Made by a program: the position numbers and the translations under genes
Shown here: positions 14,709 to 20,125 of the stretch, piece by piece
How positions within the stretch are numbered: position 1 is the first letter of the stretch
Layout of the letters: each line of letters opens with the position of its first letter
IMG/VR virus record: IMGVR_UViG_3300030101_004730
Span: 1-38,034 of that record
Origin: a virus
Length of the DNA stretch: 38,034 nt
Reading direction: 5' to 3' (one strand)
Notes under the pieces: generated by a model
Told to the model about the DNA's origin: nothing
The model's database searches: none
The model's input: the letters and a program-made list of their open reading frames with translations, nothing else

Positions 14709-15461
14709 CTAAAATGTTTCTAATTTATAACTTTTTATGATTCTTTTCAACTTTTGGCCGTACCCAGTACCACATAAACATGATGTTGCATAAACTTTGC
14801 CGCCTTTGGCCCTCCATTTAAGGCTCTGGGCTGGGTTTGAGCCCCCGCATAAGGCGGTCAACCATTTGTCAAGTGTTGGGGTGCCAGTTATCCTTTTGCG
14901 GTACCTATTCATCAATAATTTACTATGTGAACGCAAGCTGTACCATTGGCTTTTGAACTTAGTAAATTTGTCGGTTGGGCTATCATCAGCAGCAACCAAA
15001 AACCCGTCTTTCTGGCCTCTGTATTTGTGGCCATAAAGGTTGTTGCCATCAACTGCAAGCCTAGACAAAGCAAAGTTGCTTTCAAGTATAGCTTGTGCAA
15101 TGTAAAGGGCTGGCGGTATGTCTGGATAAACTTGTGATTCTTTCACAGCCTCAGCGCCAAAAAACTTGATGAATGATTCAATATGTATTTTTTTCCAAGC
15201 CTTAAATCTTGATTTTACAATATGATTTTTGATGTGTTTACCCCTCCATTCTTTGGAGGTCAACCATAGACGGTTTGTAGGTAGGCCCATTGTGTTGTAT
15301 GTTGTATGCTCTGGGGTTTTGTCTTTGGTGCCAGCCCAGATGCTTTTAAATTCTTGTTTTTCGGCTTTATTTGATGCGCTTGATAAGAATATAAGGATTA
15401 ATACTAAAGTGCTAAATTTGTTTAATTTTTGGGCCAATTTTGCCCCGCTAATATGTACCAT
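14709..15461 (-). CDS. Glucosaminidase (peptidoglycan hydrolase) with N-terminal membrane segment
   Basis: A 250-residue protein. Residues about 17-29 (STLVLILIFLSSA) form a signal peptide or membrane anchor. Residues 90-250 are a GH73-type glucosaminidase domain: YIAQAILESNFALS with catalytic E127, then DGNNLYGHKY (138-147), and a typical aromatic YSLRSHSKLL stretch. It would cut the GlcNAc-MurNAc backbone outside the membrane. Together with the amidase 600 bp away this gives two wall hydrolases in the early block; it might serve lysis or DNA entry. Start ATG 15461 after hairpin module R4. Confidence 0.85.
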   Translation of the reverse strand: MVHISGAKLAQKLNKFSTLVLILIFLSSASNKAEKQEFKSIWAGTKDKTPEHTTYNTMGLPTNRLWLTSKEWRGKHIKNHIVKSRFKAWKKIHIESFIKFFGAEAVKESQVYPDIPPALYIAQAILESNFALSRLAVDGNNLYGHKYRGQKDGFLVAADDSPTDKFTKFKSQWYSLRSHSKLLMNRYRKRITGTPTLDKWLTALCGGSNPAQSLKWRAKGGKVYATSCLCGTGYGQKLKRIIKSYKLETF

Positions 15462-15515
15462 AATTTATATTTTTTAAGTGTTGAATAGTGCGAGGGTTTG
15501 AGCCCCCGCTGTTTA
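15462..15515 (-). repeat. Intergenic hairpin-leader module R4 (degenerate copy)
   Basis: Minus strand: TAAACAGCGGGGGCTC... opens the module, with an imperfect 7-bp stem (plus 15490-15496 and 15503-15509), then TTCAACACTTAAAAAATA before ATG 15461. The TAA at 15513-15515 is in frame with the upstream gene, six codons past its actual stop. Confidence 0.6.
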
Positions 15516-15530
15516 CAAAATTTGAGATAA

Positions 15531-15755
15531 TTACAAAAGTCCATAATACTTATGTTCTGGGCTGATTCTTGAACGGTTTATGCGGTCTTTCATCTCCCAT
15601 GTTTTCCAGTCTTTGTAATTGTCAAGTTCCCATTCTTCTTCTGAATTGAAGCCCTCTAAAACCCACGCTGGCGGGCATTCATTTTCTTGCTGTTGGTGGT
15701 GTTCAAATCTTTCTTGCTGTTCGTTGTTCATCTGTTCAAAAAATTTACTTTTCAT
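15531..15755 (-). CDS. Small acidic protein of unknown function
   Basis: A 74-residue protein, Glu/Gln-rich at the start (EQMNNEQQERFEHHQQQE) and Trp-rich in the middle (EEEWELDNYKDWKTWEMKD). No recognised domain. Its ATG lies inside the 3' end of the upstream gene (11-bp overlap), whose last codons are formed by the start-associated leader. Confidence 0.65.
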   Translation of the reverse strand: MKSKFFEQMNNEQQERFEHHQQQENECPPAWVLEGFNSEEEWELDNYKDWKTWEMKDRINRSRISPEHKYYGLL

Positions 15756-16065
15756 TTTGTTTGATTTTAAGTTTAAAATATTGGCTGCTTATCGCCTTAT
15801 AAATAGCACTAAATTCGTTGTGCGCTTCTGGGCTCAAAGTTTCTTTTATCACTTTATAATTACGTACAAAAGCAAAGTAAATTATTTCTAAATCATCAAC
15901 ATCAAAAATTTCAATGTGGCGATATGTTGAAACAATATCATCTAATACTTGTACATGGTGTCTTTCGCCACCTTCAGCAGTTATCACCCCAGCGAGCATA
16001 TAAAATGTAAATGTAAGGGGCTCACGGGGCCAGTTATCTGCTGGCATTCTGTTTTCTTTGTTCAT
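15745..16065 (-). CDS. Small protein of unknown function
   Basis: A 106-residue protein, helical, acidic centre (IFDVDDLEIIYFAFV), no recognised family. It follows hairpin module R3. Its C-terminal residues KLKIKQNEK are encoded by the leader (AAACTTAAAATCAAACAAAA) of the next gene, so the leader has been overprinted as coding sequence. Confidence 0.68.
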   Translation of the reverse strand: MNKENRMPADNWPREPLTFTFYMLAGVITAEGGERHHVQVLDDIVSTYRHIEIFDVDDLEIIYFAFVRNYKVIKETLSPEAHNEFSAIYKAISSQYFKLKIKQNEK

Positions 16066-16118
16066 AATGTTTGATTTTAAGTTGTGAAAAATGGGGGTTG
16101 CCCCCCGTAGGTGGTTTA
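16066..16118 (-). repeat. Intergenic hairpin-leader module R3
   Basis: Minus strand: TAAACCACCTACGGGGGGCA, a GGGGG-GCAA-CCCCC hairpin with a GNRA tetraloop (plus 16093-16106), ATTTTT, then CACAACTTAAAATCAAACAT before ATG 16065. The first TAA (16116-16118) is in frame with the upstream gene, 21 codons after its TAG stop. Confidence 0.75.
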
Positions 16119-16178
16119 TGCCAAATGTTTTTCAAATTCAAAAGCAGAATTTTTACCCAACAATAAAGAATTATCGAA

Positions 16179-16673
16179 CTATAAATTTTTAATATTAAAA
16201 AATGCTTTTATGTCAGTTGGTTTGTATTCGCCGATATGGACATACAGCTTTTTTCGTGGGTAAATTGTGTCATTACTTGCAATGTAAAAATATTTATCCA
16301 AACCGACCAACCAAGAAGCATCACGACTAGAATATTTGAGGCCGCCTTGTCTCCAACCTTTATATTTTCTGGGGTTAATTTTTCTATCTAAATTTACCAT
16401 TTGCCATATATAATTTTGCTTTGGGTTTCGCTCAAACGATGATAAAATTGTACGTAAAAAAGGCATAACATTTTGTTCTTTTGCATTTTTCAAAAAAGAC
16501 TTTCTGTATTTACCTTTTTGGGTATATACTTTTACCCCATTTTCTTGTTCAGATTTTATATAAAGCATCATTGCCCATTCAAGAAATATTGGGCTCGTGA
16601 GTCTGCGATATAATTTATTGTCTTTTTTTACTAATCCGTAAGCATTAACAGTTTTATAATTGATAGTAAGCAT
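16179..16673 (-). CDS. Protein of unknown function, with in-frame open extension after its TAG stop
   Basis: A 164-residue basic, Tyr-rich protein (RKYKGWRQGGLKYSSRDASW, LYVHIGEYKP); no recognised domain. It is the first gene after promoter P3 but lacks the usual start-associated leader. After TAG (16179-16181) the same frame stays open for 20 sense codons ending at TAA 16116-16118, where repeat module R3 begins; that segment reads FDNSLLLGKNSAFEFEKHLA and looks coding. TAG could be a recent nonsense change or a readthrough site. Confidence 0.7.
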   Translation of the reverse strand: MLTINYKTVNAYGLVKKDNKLYRRLTSPIFLEWAMMLYIKSEQENGVKVYTQKGKYRKSFLKNAKEQNVMPFLRTILSSFERNPKQNYIWQMVNLDRKINPRKYKGWRQGGLKYSSRDASWLVGLDKYFYIASNDTIYPRKKLYVHIGEYKPTDIKAFFNIKNL

Positions 16674-16725
16674 AATACCCAGATTTAAAGAATGAAAAAA
16701 AAATAATTCGTTGTTGTTGTTAAAT

Positions 16726-16757
16726 CAAATATAGGGCAACTTTTCCATATTTCCAAA
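16726..16757 (-). promoter_or_regulatory. Early promoter P3
   Basis: Minus strand: TTTG (16757-16754), exact 20-bp spacer, TATATTTG (16733-16726). Flanks match the other promoters: GTTCAAATATTTGGAAATA upstream, ATTTAACAACAACAACGAAT downstream. The leader to ATG 16673 is different from the other promoter leaders. Confidence 0.82.
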
Positions 16758-16836
16758 TATTTGAACATAAAAAGATAAAAAAAATACAACTTTTTTTGCT
16801 GCACAATCATAACTAATTGAAAATCAATAGCACCAA

Positions 16837-17274
16837 TTATAAAAATTTTTTTAAGGTTTCCAGTTCTTTTTCAATTTCTTGCAAATATACAAGTTCATTT
16901 GGCTGGGGTAAGTACAGCCCATTATCAGCTGAATAATTACGAAACCTATCAATTGCGGTGGTCATTTCGGCTGTGCTCAAATCGGCTGAACTCCTTATAT
17001 CTGTATAGCTGGTGCCATCTTTGGGGTTGGTGCGCTCCACAAAAAATAAATCTTTGTTACATACCTTTTTAAAGAACCTTAGCTTTACATATGCCAGCGA
17101 ATACCCAAAGGATGCACCAAACCAGCCCAGCAACAAATGTAAATAGTTATTCTGGCTCAAACTCCTTTTTGTTATGTTTCTAAGTTCAACAAACTTAGCA
17201 GATTTTATAAGGCTTTCAGAATACCTTTTAAACTTGTCAACATCAAGGGGGCTGGATAGGTTATATTTTGCCAT
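16837..17274 (-). CDS. NinB-like recombination protein
   Basis: A 145-residue protein. RSLSQNNYLHLLLGWFG (about 38-54) and RSSADLSTAEMTTAIDRF with YSADNGLYLPQPNE (about 92-127) follow the layout of NinB/Orf-type proteins: R-(S/T)LxQN near the start and a Ser-rich strand before a final helix and Pro-rich end. NinB proteins assist recombination on single-stranded DNA, which fits its neighbours (Gp157-like, ERF, RuvC-like). The C-terminus is a short Glu/Lys helix. Assignment rests on motif reading. Confidence 0.55.
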   Translation of the reverse strand: MAKYNLSSPLDVDKFKRYSESLIKSAKFVELRNITKRSLSQNNYLHLLLGWFGASFGYSLAYVKLRFFKKVCNKDLFFVERTNPKDGTSYTDIRSSADLSTAEMTTAIDRFRNYSADNGLYLPQPNELVYLQEIEKELETLKKFL

Positions 17275-17389
17275 TTCTGCGGTCTATTTCTTTTTGTATA
17301 GCAAATAATACAGCCCCAACAATTAAAGCCAAATAAAACAGAATTACGGGGGCCAAAAAGATTATTAATAAAAATATTATAGTATTCAT
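17261..17389 (-). CDS. Small hydrophobic membrane protein (42 aa)
   Basis: ATG 17389 to TAA 17261-17263. Residues 2-31 are almost entirely hydrophobic (IIFLLIIFLAPVILFYLALI) and end in a charged tail (QKEIDRRNGKI). It overlaps the start of the NinB-like gene by 14 bp. A hairpin stands 5-34 bases upstream of its ATG. It could be a small holin-like or membrane-modulating protein; no specific family recognised. Confidence 0.55.
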   Translation of the reverse strand: MNTIIFLLIIFLAPVILFYLALIVGAVLFAIQKEIDRRNGKI

Positions 17390-17393
17390 AATT

Positions 17394-17423
17394 AAAAGGG
17401 GGCACCCTTGTACAGAATGCCCC
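17394..17423 (-). terminator. Hairpin between Gp157-like and membrane-protein genes
   Basis: Minus strand: GGGGCATTC pairs with GGGTGCCCC (9 bp, two G-U) around a 7-nt loop, followed by CTTTT and, 5 bp on, the next ATG. The T run is short, so it may be a weak terminator or attenuate expression of the membrane protein. Confidence 0.55.
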
Positions 17424-17432
17424 AGAATTTAT

Positions 17433-17960
17433 TTATCTAAAGTTTACAGATATATTGCTTTCATCAATTATGGCACCCTCAATTTCGGCACCGTTTTGAA
17501 TGTCTTTTTTTAGCTGGGTATTATCAATTTTGATGCTGTAAACCTCACGTTTGTATGCTTCTGGGATTTTGGTTTCATCAACTATTTTGAGCCGCTTTGT
17601 GTTGCTGGCTGTTACTTTAAACAAATCAGTTTTATAAGTATGATTGCCGCTTTTGTTGGTATCGCCGTACAAACTCAATCCAGCATGAACATAAGATTTC
17701 AAGCGGTCAATCTGTTTTTCAATGTTCTTTTTTTTCTGTTGCATCTGGTTAACATGGTCTTTTATGGTTTGAACTTTACCTTGCAAATCTTTGATGTAAA
17801 AATAGTAATTAGTTAGCTTGGTTTCTAACTGGTCACGGTTGATGGCTAAAGCATCATCCAAATGCTGGGGCACCTCGTCTGTATCATTTTCAATCATCCA
17901 ATTTTCAAGTTCTTGGATAGTTTGCAAATAGTGTTCTGAAATTTCAAAAATAGTTTTCAT
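17433..17960 (-). CDS. Siphovirus Gp157-like protein
   Basis: A 175-residue protein with the Gp157 plan: helical N-terminal half with a long coiled coil (VQTIKDHVNQMQQKKKNIEK) leading to IDRLKSYVHAGL, then a beta-rich C-terminal part with TDLFKVTASNTKRLKIVD, IPEAYKR and a final EGAIIDES segment. In streptococcal phages Gp157 is linked to phage resistance or recombination; in many genomes it sits next to the annealing protein, as here (ERF directly upstream). Confidence 0.75.
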   Translation of the reverse strand: MKTIFEISEHYLQTIQELENWMIENDTDEVPQHLDDALAINRDQLETKLTNYYFYIKDLQGKVQTIKDHVNQMQQKKKNIEKQIDRLKSYVHAGLSLYGDTNKSGNHTYKTDLFKVTASNTKRLKIVDETKIPEAYKREVYSIKIDNTQLKKDIQNGAEIEGAIIDESNISVNFR

Positions 17961-17980
17961 GATTATAATTTAAAGTTGTA
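17961..17980 (-). promoter_or_regulatory. Start-associated leader before the Gp157-like gene
   Basis: Minus strand ACAACTTTAAATTATAATC precedes ATG 17960. It is a looser match to the common leader CAACTTAAAATCAAACATC, with the same spacing to the start codon. Confidence 0.5.
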
Positions 17981-18071
17981 AAAAAATAAGGGGGCTCTTA
18001 TCATTAGCGTTTTCAAAGAATCACTTTTTTTGTATCGGTAATTTACCAAGATTTATAAAAGTTACCCCCTT
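17981..18071 (-). terminator. Large-loop hairpin with T run after the ERF gene
   Basis: Minus strand: AAGGGGG (18071-18065) and CCCCCTT (17994-17988) can pair across about 70 nt and are followed by ATTTTTTT. The loop contains an 11-bp palindrome GGTAAATTACC (18037-18047). Either a leaky terminator or a structured RNA between two recombination genes. Confidence 0.45.
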
Positions 18072-18078
18072 TAAATAT

Positions 18079-18729
18079 TTATTTTATTGCTTGTAAAATT
18101 GTTGCTTTCTGGGCTGGTGTCAGCTTGTATGCACTTTCAACATTTTTAATGCTGTACCCCTTATCATTTGCCCATTTAATAATTTGTTCAACTTGGTCAT
18201 CTTGTACAGCTTTTTTTGCTGGTGACTTTTTAGCTGGGGCTTTTTTGGGCTTTGGCTGGGTCTTTGGTTGGGGTACTGGTATACTGTCGCTGTGTGTTGT
18301 ATCAGTATCATCAATAGTACCAACTGGAGTCATAAAGGTATAAAGTAAAGCGTTTTTTAGGGCATAAGTTTGAGCCTTGCCAGCCGCCTTGTCTTGTGGG
18401 TCAATGCCATGACCGTACCCACAAATTTCTATTGATTCGCCAGATTCATGCATCAACAAATATTTTGTTGATACAGCACAAAAAACTGATTGCTTTTGTT
18501 TGGGGCCCCATTGGGTTTCCTCAACCCAGCGTTCAACCTTTGTATCGGGTTCAATGCTGATTGGTAAGATGCACAAGCCGTTCTTTGTCATGGCCTCATT
18601 AAAAGCCAATTTAACGTCTTTGTCTTTTACACCATTATAAGCATTTTTGCCGCTGCCAATGGTCATATTTTTTTCAATGCCTTTCACGGCTGCCATCACT
18701 TTGATAATGGCTTTTGTAAGATTTTTCAT
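18079..18729 (-). CDS. ERF-family single-strand annealing protein
   Basis: A 216-residue protein. Residues 1-130 match the ERF superfamily: an N-terminal helix (LTKAIIKVMAAVKGIEK), GKNAYNGVKDKDV, then GYGHGIDPQDKAAGKAQTYA and a helix ending in LLYTF. A Pro/Lys-rich linker (PKPKKAPAKKSPAKK) joins a small helical C-terminal domain. ERF proteins anneal complementary single strands in phage recombination. Hairpin module R2 and a start-associated leader precede the ATG at 18729; a Gp157-like gene follows. Confidence 0.88.
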   Translation of the reverse strand: MKNLTKAIIKVMAAVKGIEKNMTIGSGKNAYNGVKDKDVKLAFNEAMTKNGLCILPISIEPDTKVERWVEETQWGPKQKQSVFCAVSTKYLLMHESGESIEICGYGHGIDPQDKAAGKAQTYALKNALLYTFMTPVGTIDDTDTTHSDSIPVPQPKTQPKPKKAPAKKSPAKKAVQDDQVEQIIKWANDKGYSIKNVESAYKLTPAQKATILQAIK

Positions 18730-18784
18730 TTGTTGTTGATTTTAAGTTGTGTAATAGGGGGCGGGCCCCCGTTGTGGTTGTTTA
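18730..18784 (-). repeat. Intergenic hairpin-leader module R2
   Basis: Minus strand: TAAACAACCACAACGGGGGC, a GGGGG/CCCCC stem (plus 18757-18770), TATTA, then CACAACTTAAAATCAACAAC before ATG 18729. Its first TAA is the stop codon of the upstream gene. Confidence 0.75.
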
Positions 18785-19009
18785 AATAGCTCCTACTGTA
18801 ATTTTTGCAGAACCTATATTGATTAACCTTAGTAATAAATCTTTTTTAATGCTAAGACAATTGTTTTTGTTAGGCTTTAAAATTTGACCTTTTTTACCAC
18901 ATTTTACAAAGTGCATCACTGACGTTACATTGTAACAAAAATATAACACGTTGTTAATTTCTACTTGACAAGACTTATTTAAAATTTCGTTGTTGTTGTA
19001 AGTTCTCAT
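18782..19009 (-). CDS. Small protein of unknown function
   Basis: A 75-residue Asn/Lys/Cys-rich protein with no recognised family. It follows promoter P4 and a start-associated leader. Its first codons (MRTYNNNEIL) contain ACAACAACAACGAAAT, the same motif that lies downstream of the -7 element in the five promoters, so part of the regulatory DNA seems duplicated into the coding start. Its stop codon opens module R2. Confidence 0.62.
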   Translation of the reverse strand: MRTYNNNEILNKSCQVEINNVLYFCYNVTSVMHFVKCGKKGQILKPNKNNCLSIKKDLLLRLINIGSAKITVGAI

Positions 19010-19085
19010 GATTTTGATTTTTTAAGTTGTGAATTACTGCGTTGTTGTTAATACAAATTTATACTTTCTTTTTATTATTTCCAAA
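19010..19085 (-). promoter_or_regulatory. Early promoter P4 with leader
   Basis: Minus strand: TTTG (19085-19082), 20-bp spacer, TAAATTTG (19061-19054), then TATTAACAACAACGCAGTAA and leader CACAACTTAAAAAATCAAAA before ATG 19009. Upstream element reads ACTCAAACATTTGGAAATA. Confidence 0.8.
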
Positions 19086-19128
19086 TGTTTGAGTATAATA
19101 ATTAAAAAAACATCAAAAAAAGTTGAAT

Positions 19129-19602
19129 TTACCTTGCCAAGTACGGTTTTTTCATGGCAATAAGGGCCAATTTTGCCGCATCCCTTTTATCTTGGTTGGT
19201 TCTGGATTCGTTTTGGCTTATGCCCTCAGATTTCAACACCCTTGCAAGGCTTACGCTTGACCATTTAACACCCTTATTTTTAGGGCTCATGTCAATAACC
19301 TTGTAGCCCTTATCTTTGAGTATATCAACTACATATTGGCTGGTAGCTTGGTTCTTGCCAACATCACGACTTTTGCGAGCCACAACCAGCCTTGAACCCC
19401 GCATATCAAAAGACTTGTTTGTAAGGTTGCTATTTTCCACGCAAATAAGGCACTTTGTAGGTTCTGGGGCTGATTGTACCAGCCAACGGTAAAACTCTAT
19501 AAAACCCCCTTTAAATTGAATATAAGATATGGTTTTATCTTGTATCATAGCAAGTGCAAAACCGTTACGCCTAAATGCTGGGTCAATGCCAATGTAAATC
19601 AT
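19129..19602 (-). CDS. RuvC-like Holliday junction resolvase
   Basis: I start at ATG 19602 (ATGA overlap with the upstream gene), which places MIYIGIDPAFRRNG at the N-terminus as in RuvC-type RNase H-fold nucleases. Acidic active-site candidates are D7, E56 (CLICVENSN), and D138 with D141 (QDKRDAAKLAL), the classic D-E-D-D spacing; 157 residues is the usual RuvC length. It would resolve four-way junctions during recombination and before packaging. Promoter P4 lies just downstream of its stop. Confidence 0.82.
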   Translation of the reverse strand: MIYIGIDPAFRRNGFALAMIQDKTISYIQFKGGFIEFYRWLVQSAPEPTKCLICVENSNLTNKSFDMRGSRLVVARKSRDVGKNQATSQYVVDILKDKGYKVIDMSPKNKGVKWSSVSLARVLKSEGISQNESRTNQDKRDAAKLALIAMKKPYLAR

Positions 19603-19943
19603 TTGATAAATATTGTGCCGCAATCTTGAATATAATCAACCTTTAATGCTTTTAATAGCTTGATAAGGGCAAACCGTGACGGTTCGTAGCTGTCATCTTT
19701 TAGTATTTTATTTACTGTATTTATACCGATGCCCAGAGGCTTTTTACCATGCTTTAGCATCATTCTTATTTTGTAGGTGTTCAATTCGTTATCAGCCATA
19801 TAATTCAATATATGGTTTCTCAATTTCTGTCTTTGTGTCATCTCACATTGTTTTATAAGTTTATTAATCTGTTCAAGGCCCCGCAACTGGGCGGGGCTCA
19901 TTTCGTTTTTAATCTGGTTTCTTATATTCCTCAAATTTGACAT
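19599..19943 (-). CDS. Probable helix-turn-helix protein
   Basis: A 114-residue protein; ATG 19943 is preferred to a TTG two codons upstream. The first 35 residues form a basic helix (NLRNIRNQIKNEM). Residues about 48-105 look like a small HTH domain (LRNHILNYMADNELNTYKIR, then GINTVNKILKDDS, ALIKLLKALKV). It may be a DNA-binding regulator. It overlaps the upstream small gene by 35 bp and ends in an ATGA overlap with the RuvC-like gene. Confidence 0.6.
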   Translation of the reverse strand: MSNLRNIRNQIKNEMSPAQLRGLEQINKLIKQCEMTQRQKLRNHILNYMADNELNTYKIRMMLKHGKKPLGIGINTVNKILKDDSYEPSRFALIKLLKALKVDYIQDCGTIFIK

Positions 19944-20124
19944 TTTCAATATATTTTAATTGATTTAATAATTTTAATGATTTAAAATCTTTATCAATTT
20001 GAATCTTTTTAAAAAATTGTTTTTTCTTGTTTTTTACCTCAAAAACTGTAAAAATGTACAAAAACTTATCTTTTAAAAAAGTTCCATATTTTTTTGAGCA
20101 CAATTCTGTTCTTAGTTTTTTCAT
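19909..20124 (-). CDS. Small basic protein of unknown function
   Basis: A 71-residue Lys/Phe-rich protein. The ATG at 20124 lies one base after the stop of the helicase-methyltransferase gene, so I prefer it to a longer reading that would enter that gene. Very AT-rich like its upstream neighbour. No recognised domain; the beta/helix mix (TFLKDKFLYIFTVFEVKNK) is compatible with a small DNA- or RNA-binding protein. Confidence 0.55.
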   Translation of the reverse strand: MKKLRTELCSKKYGTFLKDKFLYIFTVFEVKNKKKQFFKKIQIDKDFKSLKLLNQLKYIENVKFEEYKKPD

Positions 20125-20125
20125 A

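Noticed and set aside
15488-15515. tRNA 3'-end-like sequence or attP
   Set aside because: The G-rich hairpin resembles a T-arm, but loop and stem pairing are wrong, no other tRNA arms are present, and there is no integrase. It fits better as a degenerate hairpin-leader module.
17205-17405. Minus-strand ORF of 66 codons
   Set aside because: Competes with a better 42-codon hydrophobic gene (17261-17389) that has ATG, stop and overlap to the next gene; the 66-codon frame has mixed, unconvincing composition.
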